Source of the DNA: Haloarcula laminariae
GTDB taxonomy: Archaea > Halobacteriota > Halobacteria > Halobacteriales > Haloarculaceae
Reading direction: 5' to 3'
Assembly: GCF_025457605.1 (NCBI RefSeq)
Contig: NZ_JAMZFY010000001.1
Coordinates: forward strand, 2,170,001 to 2,234,000
DNA: 64,000 nucleotides
Shown here: in pieces, positions 1-8,395 of the stretch
Position numbering within the stretch: position 1 is the stretch's first letter
Layout of the letters: the number at the start of each line of letters is the position of its first letter
Position numbers and translations under genes: made by a program
Notes under the pieces: generated by a model
The model's input: only the letters and a program-made list of their open reading frames with translations
Databases searched by the model: none
What the model was told of the DNA's origin: nothing

Positions 1-921
1 AAGCGGGTAGAGCAGCTGCGCCGGGAGGCCGGCGTCGACCAGCGGCCGCGTCAGGTCCCGCCAGGCCGGCGTCACCACGAGGCCGTCGAACGTGGTCCCC
101 CACAGTAGGGCGACCACGAAGGCCACCTCGTCGCGCCCGTCGACCAGCAGCGGCGACGAGAGGTCCATCCCGGGCAGGCGCAGGCGGAGACCGCGCTCGT
201 CGTAGCCGATGGGGGCGACCCGACCGTAGTACCGGAAGACGCGCTCGACCGGGTCCGCCTCGGCGAACCACGTCTCGCGGCCGAAGACGACGGCCCCAGC
301 CAGCGCCAGGGCGCTGTATCCCACGACTGCGGTCGCCAGCAGGCGCGGGTCGTCGGCCAGCGGGCTCACGACTTCGAGCCAGATGAGCGCTAGCAGGCCG
401 ACCACGGCGGGCCAAGCGCCCACGCGGTCGGGGTACTCTCGGTCCAGCGACGGCAGCGCCAGCGCGACGGTGTCGAGCGGGTTGAGCGCCCGCCAGGTGT
501 TGCCGACGAGGTACGTCGTCATGGCGAGCCCGGCCCACCAGCCGACCCACACCAGCAGGATGGCGAGGTTCGTCTGCGGGGTCGGCGGGCCGACGAAGCC
601 GACGACGATGACGGCCACGTACCCCACGAGCCCGACGGTACGGGCGAACAGTTCCGGGAGGCGCGACTCACTTACTGTCAGCGGGACCCCCCAGTCGTGG
701 ATGCGCTCGATAAACGAGCGGTCGGTGACGAAGGAGGCGAGCAGGAACGAGGCGCCGACGGCGGCACCGCCCGTCGAGAGGAACAGCCAGGTCGGTACCG
801 TAATCGACTCGCGACCGCCCCCGGCGAGGCTGCCCCCGTGGGCCGAGGCGGTCCCGGCCGCCAGCAACAGCACGAGCGCGCCCGCCAGCCGGCCGCCGAC
901 GCGGCGTCGACGCGTGTTCAT
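1..921 (-). CDS. Haloarchaeal polytopic membrane protein, C-terminus cut by window edge
   Basis: The reverse frame is open from an ATG at 921 to base 1, giving 307 codons with no stop. The N-terminus is basic and then hydrophobic, ending in an Ala-Ser-Ala-His-Gly stretch near residue 28 that looks like a signal peptide or first membrane segment. Several further hydrophobic segments follow (about residues 40-62, 80-105, 110-130, 155-190), with short charged loops. I recognise no enzymatic motif. It is divergent from the cytochrome oxidase subunit III gene, so a link to respiration is possible but only by position. The rest of the gene lies outside the window. Confidence 0.75.
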   Translation of the reverse strand, partial: MNTRRRRVGGRLAGALVLLLAAGTASAHGGSLAGGGRESITVPTWLFLSTGGAAVGASFLLASFVTDRSFIERIHDWGVPLTVSESRLPELFARTVGLVGYVAVIVVGFVGPPTPQTNLAILLVWVGWWAGLAMTTYLVGNTWRALNPLDTVALALPSLDREYPDRVGAWPAVVGLLALIWLEVVSPLADDPRLLATAVVGYSALALAGAVVFGRETWFAEADPVERVFRYYGRVAPIGYDERGLRLRLPGMDLSSPLLVDGRDEVAFVVALLWGTTFDGLVVTPAWRDLTRPLVDAGLPAQLLYPL

Positions 922-1129
922 CGGTGGCACTAGAGTCTTGGGGCCCGTGTAGCTTCCGACATCGACCCGGCCGCGGCCCGTCGCTTGCTCTGAGGCTCGC
1001 CGCCGAGATGTCTCACAGTACTCGACGCCCGGGTCGCTCCGCGGCATCGCTCCGTCGAGGCACCTCCCGCCGTCGGCACCTCGCGACCAATGGGATGGGC
1101 TTTTAGTAATTCGCTCGTAAGGGGCCGGT

Positions 1130-1987
1130 ATGAGCACGACCGACGAACACGAGGGAGGCCACGAACACCACCTCCCCGCGACGGAGGACTGGCCACACGG
1201 CTTCGGCGAGGCGAGCTGGTGGCCCTTCATCACGGCTATCGGCGGGTCGGGGATATACGTTGGAGCGGCGCTGTTCGTCCTCTCGATGGGCGAGAGCGCG
1301 CTCGTGAGCGCGACCACCGGCGCCGGCGTCACTGTCGCCAGTATCGGCCTGTTCCTGGCCGGTATCTACGGCTGGCTCTACCACGCTTTCGTCGTCGACT
1401 TCTGGGAGCGGGGTACCGACCACCACTCCGGACGGGCGCTGAAGTTCGCGATGCTGTTGTTCCTGGGGACGGAGGTGGCCACCTTCGGGGCCGGCTTCGT
1501 CTACTACTTCTTCATCCGCGGGTCCGACGTTTGGCTCGCGGCCGACATCCCGAGCGTGTGGGGCTCGCTGGTCGTCGTCAACACCCTGATTCTCGTCGCG
1601 AGTTCCGTCACGCTGCACTACAGTCACGTCGCGTTGCGGAACGGCAACCGCTCCCGTTTCACCAAGCTGCTCGGCGTGACCCTCCTGCTGGGCATCGTCT
1701 TCATCGGCGGGCAGGTGTACGAGTACTACGAGTTCATCGTCCACGAGGGCTTTACCCTCTCTGAGGGCATCTACGGCTCGGCCTTCTACGGCCTGACCGG
1801 GCTCCACGGACTCCACGTCACGATGGGCGCGGTCCTGCTGGGCATCGTCTTCGTCCGTGGCTGGTACGGCCAGTACTCCGCCGAGCGCCACACCTCGGTC
1901 TCGACGGCCTCGATGTACTGGCACTTCGTCGACGTCGTCTGGGTCTTCCTCGTCGTCGTCCTCTACGTCGGCGCGAACCTGGTCTGA
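1130..1987 (+). CDS. coxC: Heme-copper (cytochrome c-type) oxidase subunit III
   Basis: A 285-residue protein with a His-rich cytoplasmic N-terminus (about residues 5-25) and seven predicted membrane helices. The subunit III landmarks are present: a helix with LGTEVATFGAGFVYYFF, an HGLHVTMG motif and the C-terminal YWHFVDVVWVFLVVVLY motif. Subunit III stabilises the catalytic subunit I of the terminal oxidase in the cell membrane and binds no redox metal. A TATA-like stretch (about 1097-1107) sits roughly 26 bp before the ATG, which fits a leaderless transcript. Subunits I and II are not beside it here, so the oxidase genes are split. Confidence 0.93.
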   Translation: MSTTDEHEGGHEHHLPATEDWPHGFGEASWWPFITAIGGSGIYVGAALFVLSMGESALVSATTGAGVTVASIGLFLAGIYGWLYHAFVVDFWERGTDHHSGRALKFAMLLFLGTEVATFGAGFVYYFFIRGSDVWLAADIPSVWGSLVVVNTLILVASSVTLHYSHVALRNGNRSRFTKLLGVTLLLGIVFIGGQVYEYYEFIVHEGFTLSEGIYGSAFYGLTGLHGLHVTMGAVLLGIVFVRGWYGQYSAERHTSVSTASMYWHFVDVVWVFLVVVLYVGANLV

Positions 1988-2063
1988 GACGGCGTATCGT
2001 CGCCGCGTTCCGCGGAGCGGCAATCCGTACAACGCTTAAGCACCGCGGGGTCGTCGGACGTGT

Positions 2064-2306
2064 ATGGAACAGCTAGACGTCAGCGGTGGCTTCGACGTCC
2101 ACGACTACCGCCACGGGCTGAAACTACTGAAACAGGACCGCGGGACGATGACGCTGGCGAACCGCGAGGGATTTGCCTGTCCGTCCTGTGGCGACCCCTT
2201 CGAGCGGCTGTTTATCACCGAACAGCGGACGGCGAGCTTCGGCGACCCGGGCACGTCGTTCTGTCTCGCCCGGACCGACGACGGGCTCCTCGTGCTCACG
2301 CACTGA
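2064..2306 (+). CDS. Small zinc-binding protein (DUF7385 / 'flagella cluster' type)
   Basis: An 80-residue protein with a single CPSCGDPF zinc-knuckle in its middle and a conserved C-terminal half (FERLFITEQ, then FCLARTDDGLLVLTH). This pattern matches a short haloarchaeal family annotated as DUF7385 or flagella cluster protein; the family assignment is from memory. A TATA-like CGCTTAAG at about 2034-2041 lies some 25 bp before the ATG, so the mRNA is probably leaderless. Its function is unknown and nothing nearby relates to archaella. Confidence 0.7.
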   Translation: MEQLDVSGGFDVHDYRHGLKLLKQDRGTMTLANREGFACPSCGDPFERLFITEQRTASFGDPGTSFCLARTDDGLLVLTH

Positions 2307-2312
2307 TTCCGG

Positions 2313-2612
2313 TCACTCCTCCTGAACCGGCGAGCAGTCCTCACGAGCCAGCGCGAGATACCGAGCGACGAACGCCTCGGGACAGTCCGTCCCCTCCGCC
2401 GCCTCGACGAGACGGGCCTCCAGCCCGTCGCGCGGGCGGTGACAGCGCGCCCGGTCACAGGGCTTGCAGAGGTGCTCGAAGGACTTCCCCTCGCGCTCCC
2501 AGCGGTCGCCGTGTTTGTCGTACTCGCGGGCCGCCGACCGGTCGACCGACTCCCCGCAGGCGATACACGTGACAGTTGCGTCGTCGCGGTGCCAGGCGTT
2601 CCGAAACCCCAT
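2313..2612 (-). CDS. Small haloarchaeal zinc-finger protein
   Basis: A 99-residue basic/acidic mixed protein with two Cys pairs, CIACG near residue 17 and CKPCDRARC near residue 49, which would form one treble-clef-like zinc site (four to five Cys). It starts MGFRNAWHRDD, typical of short haloarchaeal zinc proteins. It converges with the 2064-2306 gene, leaving only 6 bp between stop codons. The function is not known; nucleic-acid binding is a guess from the zinc knuckle alone. Confidence 0.7.
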   Translation of the reverse strand: MGFRNAWHRDDATVTCIACGESVDRSAAREYDKHGDRWEREGKSFEHLCKPCDRARCHRPRDGLEARLVEAAEGTDCPEAFVARYLALAREDCSPVQEE

Positions 2613-2694
2613 CGCTACACACTGTCCTCCCTGTCGCTCACGGCCTTGATTGTGACCATATCCGTGCGTTCGGGTGTCCGAATACTCGCTGTTG

Positions 2695-2783
2695 TGCCCC
2701 AGCTGAGAGGGGCATTTATCCGTCCCCGGGCGGCGCTGCAGCCGTGAAAGGCCGAGACGCCCCTTTCGGGGCTCCGACCGGGA
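2695..2783 (+). promoter_or_regulatory. Inverted repeat, TATA box and stem-loop upstream of adh
   Basis: TGCCCC (2695-2700) and GGGGCA (2709-2714) form an inverted repeat with an 8-bp spacer that abuts a TATA-like CATTTATCC. About 45 bp further on a second GC hairpin (GCCCC-TTTC-GGGGC, about 2760-2773) is flanked by partly pairing arms. The alcohol dehydrogenase itself has a nearer TATA box, TTTTTATAAC at about 2793-2802, before its ATG at 2830. The upstream elements may be a regulator site plus a short structured RNA; this is inferred from sequence symmetry only. Confidence 0.35.
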
Positions 2784-2829
2784 AATTAACAGCTGATTTT
2801 TATAACGAATTATCCCGAACGTTCAGGGG

Positions 2830-3870
2830 ATGCGCGCCGCCAGATTACACGAGTACACGGACGAGATGGAAGACGGGCTCTCTATCGACGAGGTAGACGA
2901 ACCCCAGGTGACAAACAGCGACGACGTAATCGTCGAGGTCGAGGGCGCGGGCTGGTGCCAGACGGACAACCACATCATCGAGGGGATGTGGGAACAGTAC
3001 GTCCCACAGCCGCTGCCGATGACGCTGGGCCACGAGAACGCCGGCACCGTCGTCGCCGTCGGGGAGGAGGTCCAGCTGGTCGAACCAGGCGACCAGGTCA
3101 TCTGCCATCCCGTCCAGACCTGCGGTACGTGCCGTCCCTGCCGGCAGGGCGAGACGATGTACTGCGAGAACGACGCGTTCAACGGGCTGACGACGGACGG
3201 CGGCTTCGCCGACAAGCTCCACACGAGCGAGCGGTCGGTCATCCCGCTGCCCGACGGCGTCGACCCGGCCGACATCGCGCCCCACGCCGACGCGGGCATC
3301 ACCGCCTACCACGCCGCGAAGAAGGCCGTCCGGGAGCTCAACCCCGGCGACGCGGCGGTCGTCATCGGCGTCGGCGGCCTGGGCCACATCGGGCTGCAGT
3401 GTCTCGACGCGATGAGCGCCGCCGACATCGTCGGCGTCGACATCAAACAGTCCGCCCGCGACCTCGCCAGCGACCTGGGAGCTCACTACACTATCGACCC
3501 GACGAGCGAGGACGTGGCCAGTGAAATCGAAGGCATAACCGACGGGGTCGGCGCCGCGCAGGTGCTCGACTTCGTCGGCGCCGACGAAACCACCCAGCTC
3601 GCGCCCGACATCACCGCGGCCGGCGGGGACCACCACATCATCGGCTACGGCGGACACATCCACGAGCCCGCACAGGCGCTGGTCAACGGCGAGTTCGCCT
3701 TCCAGGGCAACATCGTCGGCCGCTACGCCGAGCTCCAGGAGCTCGTCGCGCTGGTCGAACGCGGCGCCGTCGACCTCCACACCACCCGCTACGACCTCGA
3801 GGACGTCAACGACGTAGCGGTGAAGCTCGAAGAACGCGAGATAGACGGCCGCGCGGTCATCATCCCCTGA
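2830..3870 (+). CDS. adh: Zinc-dependent, NAD(P)-dependent alcohol dehydrogenase (MDR family)
   Basis: A 346-residue medium-chain dehydrogenase that oxidises alcohols or reduces aldehydes/ketones with NAD(P). The catalytic-zinc ligands are visible as Cys43 and the GHE motif at residues 67-69. The structural zinc is bound by Cys98, Cys101, Cys104 and Cys112 (CGTCRPC...C). The Rossmann nucleotide-binding motif is GVGGLGHIG. The N-terminal sequence is very typical of haloarchaeal Adh enzymes. Length and order of domains are normal. It is a single gene with its own promoter about 30 bp upstream. The exact substrate cannot be read from sequence. Confidence 0.93.
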   Translation: MRAARLHEYTDEMEDGLSIDEVDEPQVTNSDDVIVEVEGAGWCQTDNHIIEGMWEQYVPQPLPMTLGHENAGTVVAVGEEVQLVEPGDQVICHPVQTCGTCRPCRQGETMYCENDAFNGLTTDGGFADKLHTSERSVIPLPDGVDPADIAPHADAGITAYHAAKKAVRELNPGDAAVVIGVGGLGHIGLQCLDAMSAADIVGVDIKQSARDLASDLGAHYTIDPTSEDVASEIEGITDGVGAAQVLDFVGADETTQLAPDITAAGGDHHIIGYGGHIHEPAQALVNGEFAFQGNIVGRYAELQELVALVERGAVDLHTTRYDLEDVNDVAVKLEEREIDGRAVIIP

Positions 3871-3921
3871 GACGGGGCCATCTGGCATACGCTTTTTACC
3901 GCCCCGTTCGTCTCCACCGGT

Positions 3922-4446
3922 ATGTCAGCTACCTCACAGGCGATTGCGGCCGCGTTGCAGATGGGACCGGGGCCGGGCCAACCGGTGGAATCGGTCGGCA
4001 GTCCGCTCCTCAATCTGGCCGGGAGCGCCGTCGGCGCCTTCGTCACCACGCTCGTCGTCGGCGCAATCCTGGTCGCCGTCGTCCCGGACTACACCGAACG
4101 GAAGATGGCTACCCTGCTAGACGAGCCGGTCGGCTCGTTCATCTACGGCTTCGTCTCGCTGATTTTCTTCGCCCTCGTGGTACTGGTGCTCGTCATCACC
4201 ATCATCGGTATCTTCGTCGCGATTCCGCTCGTCCTGGTGTTGTACATCGTCTGGGCGGTCGGCGCGTCCATCGCCTTTCTCGCCATCGGTGAGCGCCTCG
4301 TCGGGCGCGACGACGGCTGGACGAAGCCGCTGCTCGTCGGGGCCGGTATCAACGGCGCGCTGACGCTGACCGGTATCGGCGGCATTCTGACGCTCGCCAT
4401 CGGCGCAGCCGGCTTCGGTGCCGTCCTGCGTGACTTCCTGGACTGA
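3922..4446 (+). CDS. Four-helix membrane protein (haloarchaeal, DUF8173-like)
   Basis: A 174-residue protein made almost entirely of hydrophobic segments: about residues 33-58, 73-98, 102-125 and 140-165. One short charged loop (DYTERKMATLLDE) follows the first helix. It resembles membrane regions found fused to polymer-forming (bactofilin-like) proteins, but no such domain is present here. The start is the ATG 30 bp after a CGCTTTTTACC promoter, consistent with a leaderless message. No function can be assigned. Confidence 0.7.
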   Translation: MSATSQAIAAALQMGPGPGQPVESVGSPLLNLAGSAVGAFVTTLVVGAILVAVVPDYTERKMATLLDEPVGSFIYGFVSLIFFALVVLVLVITIIGIFVAIPLVLVLYIVWAVGASIAFLAIGERLVGRDDGWTKPLLVGAGINGALTLTGIGGILTLAIGAAGFGAVLRDFLD

Positions 4447-4459
4447 GCGGTAGCGGGTC

Positions 4460-5101
4460 TTACCGCTCGTCTACGGACCGAAGCCACCGGCGGACGAGCG
4501 GCACGAAGTCGTCGAAGTAGCCGCTCCCCCAGACAGCGACGAGAAGGGCGCCGACGGTGTTGAATACCATGTCCGTGACGATATCCTCGATGCCGTAGAC
4601 GACCAGCGGCGACCCCACGCCGAGAACGCGCGACAGCTCGGCGATGGTGAACTCAAGCACCTCCCAGGCGACTCCGGCGGCGAGGACGAACACGAGAATG
4701 AACACCCCGCGGACGGCCGCCGGGACCTCGACCGCGGCCGAGTGGCGCTCGAACGCCAGGAGGACGGCGTAGCCGATGCCCGCGATGAGCACCGCCGAGA
4801 CGGTGTGGGTTATCTCGTCGTACCAGGAGACCCACCGGTAGGGACCGAGCGCGCCCACGACGTGGAGGACGACGGCCACGGTGATGAGGAGGACGAGCCC
4901 GGCGTCCATCGTATACCCGTATTCGCGCCGCAACAGCGCCGGCAACAGCGTCACGCCGAGAGCCACGCCCGCGTTCGCCGCCATCCCCAGTTGGAACGTC
5001 ACGACGCCGTACACGGTCAGCCCGCCGAGCAGGACCTGCAACACGCGAACCAGGCGCCGTTCCCCGGCCGCGGACAGCCCGAGCGCGTCAGTTAGCGTCA
5101 T
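4460..5101 (-). CDS. DUF2238-like integral membrane protein
   Basis: The chosen ATG at 5101 gives 213 residues (MTLTDALGLSAAGERR...). A longer frame exists upstream but runs into the preceding gene, and the 14-bp overlap with that gene supports translational coupling. There are about six membrane segments. The loop WYDEITHTVSAVLIAG and the later WEVLEFTI segment match the DUF2238 family of predicted membrane proteins. The end of the protein is short and basic. It forms a two-gene operon with the membrane gene at 5088-5681. The function is unknown. Confidence 0.72.
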   Translation of the reverse strand: MTLTDALGLSAAGERRLVRVLQVLLGGLTVYGVVTFQLGMAANAGVALGVTLLPALLRREYGYTMDAGLVLLITVAVVLHVVGALGPYRWVSWYDEITHTVSAVLIAGIGYAVLLAFERHSAAVEVPAAVRGVFILVFVLAAGVAWEVLEFTIAELSRVLGVGSPLVVYGIEDIVTDMVFNTVGALLVAVWGSGYFDDFVPLVRRWLRSVDER

Positions 5102-5681
5102 CTGTGGTAACCGCGGGTCGCTTGGCGGAGCCGACGTGTCCGGTCCGGTCAAAGTACCACTGGAAACACGCCGCCACGGCCACACCGACGCCGGTCACGA
5201 GGACGATATCCCACTGCAGCTCCCGCTGGGACCGCAGGAACGTGGTCCCCAGCCACCGGTCCGAAGCGTACTGTGCGACGATCCACCACCCCTGGACGGC
5301 GAGCGTCGTCAGCGCGGCAAAGCCCACCGCGAAGCGTCGGCTCATCTCGACCGGGGTCAACGCGTCGAGTTCGACCACCACCAGCAGCGCCAGCGTCGCG
5401 ACGGCCAGATAGCCCGCCGCTTCCGAGTGGATACCGAACGACTGGACGGCCGCGGCGGCGACACCGAGCGCTACCACCGGCCACGGAACCATCACCGTCC
5501 ACGCCCGTACCGCCAGGGGCGGCACCACCGCGACGGCGACGACAAGCAGCGTCAACCCGGCCCAGAGCACGTCGCCGGTACGAAGGCTCCCGACAGCGTC
5601 GAGCGTCAGCAGGCCTATCAGTACCCACGCCAGAGCCGCGTTCGTTCGTTCGTCGCGTGTGAATGCAGTGAACTGAGCCAC
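5088..5681 (-). CDS. Polytopic membrane protein, partner of the downstream DUF2238-like gene
   Basis: A 197-residue protein with five to six hydrophobic segments and a C-terminal charged tail (FDRTGHVGSAKRP). It starts MAQFTAFTRDERTNAAL. The stop codon lies inside the start region of the next gene, so both are almost certainly co-transcribed. I recognise no conserved catalytic motif. The similar size and hydrophobicity of the two proteins suggest a membrane pair, which is inference. Confidence 0.65.
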   Translation of the reverse strand: MAQFTAFTRDERTNAALAWVLIGLLTLDAVGSLRTGDVLWAGLTLLVVAVAVVPPLAVRAWTVMVPWPVVALGVAAAAVQSFGIHSEAAGYLAVATLALLVVVELDALTPVEMSRRFAVGFAALTTLAVQGWWIVAQYASDRWLGTTFLRSQRELQWDIVLVTGVGVAVAACFQWYFDRTGHVGSAKRPAVTTDDAN

Positions 5682-5891
5682 GACCCGAACATGTCATACT
5701 GGTAACTAAAATATTCGGGCGCCACAGCAGTCGGCTGTCGCGCCGTTCCGCGACAGCGGCCGAAACGACCCTGCTCGGGATCGGTTCACAGCAGGGAGCC
5801 GGTGGGGATAGCACGGTCTGGACGGAGTCCTTCCCTGATTGGAATCACCGGAACGAATTGCCGACTCAGGGATTCGCTCGGCGGAAAAGAA

Positions 5892-5964
5892 GCCGGTGGA
5901 GGGATTTGAACCCTCGGCCTAATCCTTACGAAGGATTCGCTCTGCCAGTCTGAGCTACACCGGC
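5892..5964 (-). tRNA. tRNA-Thr (anticodon CGU)
   Basis: On the minus strand the cloverleaf is complete: a 7-bp acceptor (GCCGGTG with CACCGGC), a D arm GCTC...GAGC, an anticodon stem AATCC/GGATT with loop TTCGTAA (anticodon CGT), and a T arm GAGGG-TTCAAAT-CCCTC. It is 73 nt without an encoded CCA and has no intron. It decodes ACG threonine codons, which are common in this high-GC genome. No integrase or duplicated 3' end was seen next to it. Confidence 0.97.
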
Positions 5965-6076
5965 GCGTTGGCACACTCGACCAAGCACGCGTTCCGACAG
6001 CACGTCCACAGTGTGCCTCTCAGCAATACAGGATAGTGCCGATAACCGCAATAAGGATTGCGAATCGGCGGCGCCC

Positions 6077-6490
6077 TCAGGCCAGTTGCGTCCCGACGAT
6101 AGTGACGGGGACGGGCGATTCCAGCAACACCTGCTGGGAGACGCTACCGAAGATGACCTTGCCGGTCGGGGAGCGCTTTCGCGACCCCATGACGATCTGG
6201 TCGACATCGTGGTCCTCGGCCATATCGAGGATGCCGTCGGCCGGCGGGAGTCGCCCCGCGGCGAGTGTCACGTCGTAGCCGCGTTCTTCGAGGTAGTCCC
6301 GCGCGAGCGTGACGGTCTCGATGTCGGTCAGGTTATCCAAGTCCTCGGGGTCCTCGACATCGTCCGGGGGGAGCGCGTGGGTGACGACGACCTCGATGTT
6401 CGCCGCGTCGGTCGGCATATCTTCGACGAAGGCGGCCTGTCCGCGGGCACGATCCGGGTCCGTATCAACGGGGAGGAGTATTCGGTACAT
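6077..6490 (-). CDS. Universal stress protein, UspA family
   Basis: The ATG at 6490 gives 137 residues starting MYRILLPVD, the usual first strand of UspA proteins. The ATP-binding loop near the C-terminus reads MGSRKRSPTGKVIFGSVS, matching the G-2X-G-9X-G(S/T) pattern, followed by SPVPVTIV. An in-frame upstream extension of 14 codons has no domain content and is not used. UspA proteins are small cytoplasmic nucleotide-binding dimers linked to stress survival. It lies downstream of trm5 on the same strand with a 77-bp gap. Confidence 0.88.
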   Translation of the reverse strand: MYRILLPVDTDPDRARGQAAFVEDMPTDAANIEVVVTHALPPDDVEDPEDLDNLTDIETVTLARDYLEERGYDVTLAAGRLPPADGILDMAEDHDVDQIVMGSRKRSPTGKVIFGSVSQQVLLESPVPVTIVGTQLA

Positions 6491-6567
6491 GATATCCGAG
6501 GGACCGTCAGGTCCCGTTGCGCGGAGGTTCAACTGCTGCCCCCGTAACTTTTGTCACTCCGGCGAAC

Positions 6568-7548
6568 TCACCGCCGTATCCGAGCGTCGATGACGACGTT
6601 GTGTTCGCCCGGCGCGTACGACCGCACGGTCCGGCGGGTCTCGATAGACACCTCGTAGGCCGGTTCGGCCGCCGCGCGTATCGCCCGCTCGCCCGGTCCG
6701 AACGGGTCCGTGTCGGGCTGGATGTCGTAGTAGTGTATCTTGCAGTCGTCCCCGGCAAGCCCGACTGCGGTCTCCAGAAAGTCGTCGGCGCTGTGTGGGA
6801 GGTTCATCACGACGCGGTCGGCCCACCCCTCGTAGTCGGTCGAGACCTGCCGGACGTCGCCGGAGATGGCCCTGACCCGGTCGGCGACGCCGTTTCGCTC
6901 CGCGTTCCGGCGGAGGTACTCGATAGCTCGCTCGTTGATGTCCGTCCCGACACAGGTCGCGCCCCGCTTCGCGAACGGGATGACGAAGGGGCCGACGCCG
7001 GCGAACATGTCGAAGGCCTGCTCGCCCTCCTCGACCTGTTCGACCACCCGGTGGCGCTCGGTGGCCAGCCGCGGGGAGAAGTACACCTCGGCCAGGTCGA
7101 GCTCGAACGCACAGCCGTACTCCCGGTGGAGCACCTCGGTGGTGTCGCCGGCCAGGACCTCCCAGTCGCGGACGCGTTCGGTGCCCTTTATCTTCGAGGC
7201 GCGGTTCAGTACCCCCTCGACGGGCAGGTCCGAGGCGACGATGGCGTCGGCTATCCGCCGGGCCCTGTCCGGGTCGTCCTCGTCGATGATGACCAGGTCG
7301 CCCAGCCGCTCGTAGCTCGGGTCGAACCCCAGCTCGTCGGCGGGCATCGTCTGTCCCTCCCGGACCGGCGCGTCGAAGGCCACGACCTCGAATGTCTCCG
7401 GCACCGCGGCGGCTTCCGTCACTGGGATGTACAGCGTGTCCGCTTCGACGGTGATGTCGTAGCCGTCGTCTATGAGGTCCGCATCGGCGAGGCGCTGTCG
7501 GGTCGCCTCGCCCTCGGTGACGGCCACACGAACGCAGGGAACGGCCAT
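6568..7548 (-). CDS. trm5: tRNA (guanine(37)-N1)-methyltransferase Trm5
   Basis: A 326-residue SAM-dependent class I methyltransferase that makes m1G37 in tRNA, which prevents frameshifting. The SAM motif I is FDMFAGVGPFVIPFA; motif II contains GTDINERAIEYL; the Trm5 catalytic signature is NLPHSADDF. The N-terminal third (MAVPCVRVAVTEGEATRQRL) is the Trm5 D1 region that contacts the tRNA. The length fits archaeal Trm5. It is divergent from diphthine synthase, with a 76-bp shared promoter region. Confidence 0.92.
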   Translation of the reverse strand: MAVPCVRVAVTEGEATRQRLADADLIDDGYDITVEADTLYIPVTEAAAVPETFEVVAFDAPVREGQTMPADELGFDPSYERLGDLVIIDEDDPDRARRIADAIVASDLPVEGVLNRASKIKGTERVRDWEVLAGDTTEVLHREYGCAFELDLAEVYFSPRLATERHRVVEQVEEGEQAFDMFAGVGPFVIPFAKRGATCVGTDINERAIEYLRRNAERNGVADRVRAISGDVRQVSTDYEGWADRVVMNLPHSADDFLETAVGLAGDDCKIHYYDIQPDTDPFGPGERAIRAAAEPAYEVSIETRRTVRSYAPGEHNVVIDARIRR

Positions 7549-7624
7549 ACGCTCCCCTCGCCCGCCCCCAGCGGTAAGCCTGACGCTTCGCGTCCTTTAT
7601 GGCCCGCGCCGACCGACTCGGGGT

Positions 7625-8395
7625 ATGCTCACCTTCGTCGGTCTCGGCCTCTACGACGAGCGCTCTGTCACTATCGATGGGCGCGACGCCATCCGCGAGG
7701 CGGACCGCGTCTTCGCGGAGTTCTACACCAGCCGGCTCGTCGGGACGGACCTCGACTCCCTGGAACGGTTCCACGACACGACCATCGAGGTCCGTGACCG
7801 CGCCGGCGTCGAGCGTGACCCCGAACCTGTCCTCGACGCCGCCGAGTCGGCCGATGTCGTCTTCCTCACCGCCGGCGACACGATGGTCTCGACGACACAC
7901 ACCGACCTCCGAATCCGCGCCGAGGAGCGTGGCATCGAGACCCGCATCGTCCACGGAACGACCGCACAGACGGCCGCCGGCTCGCTCACCGGCCTCCAGA
8001 ACTACCGTTTCGGGAAGGCGACGACGCTGCCCTTCGAGAAGGCCCACGGCGGCGACGGCGTCCCCGACAGCGTCGTCGCGACCATCGAGGACAACCGTGA
8101 GCGAGACCTCCACACGCTCGTCTACCTCGACATCAAGGTCGACGACCCCCACTGGGCCGAGAGCGACGACACGTACATGACAGCCGACCGGGCCGCCGAG
8201 CTGCTCAGTGCCGAGTTCCCCGAGCAACTCGCCGTCGTCGTCGCCCGGGCCGGAAGCCCGGACCCGCTGGTCGTCGCCGACACGCTGGCGAATCTCGCCA
8301 CCCGTGACTTCGGCGACCCGCTTCACCTGCTCGTGATACCCGGGGACCTACACCCCATCGAAGACGAGGCGCTGTCGGCTATCGCCGACGCCTAG
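7625..8395 (+). CDS. dphB: Diphthine synthase (elongation factor 2 diphthamide pathway)
   Basis: The ATG at 7625 gives 256 residues beginning MLTFVGLGLYDERSVT, the canonical start of archaeal diphthine synthase (Dph5). It trimethylates the modified histidine of aEF-2 using SAM. Other family landmarks are FLTAGDTMVSTTH, the GTTAQTAAGSLTGLQNYRFG region and YLDIKVDD. Longer upstream in-frame starts are rejected because the family begins exactly here. The 3' end overlaps the convergent archaeosortase gene by 4 bp. Confidence 0.95.
   Translation: MLTFVGLGLYDERSVTIDGRDAIREADRVFAEFYTSRLVGTDLDSLERFHDTTIEVRDRAGVERDPEPVLDAAESADVVFLTAGDTMVSTTHTDLRIRAEERGIETRIVHGTTAQTAAGSLTGLQNYRFGKATTLPFEKAHGGDGVPDSVVATIEDNRERDLHTLVYLDIKVDDPHWAESDDTYMTADRAAELLSAEFPEQLAVVVARAGSPDPLVVADTLANLATRDFGDPLHLLVIPGDLHPIEDEALSAIADA

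Noticed and set aside
5892..5964. tRNA-Thr as an integration site
   Set aside because: No integrase, no second copy of the tRNA 3' end and no compositional shift were seen in the flanks.
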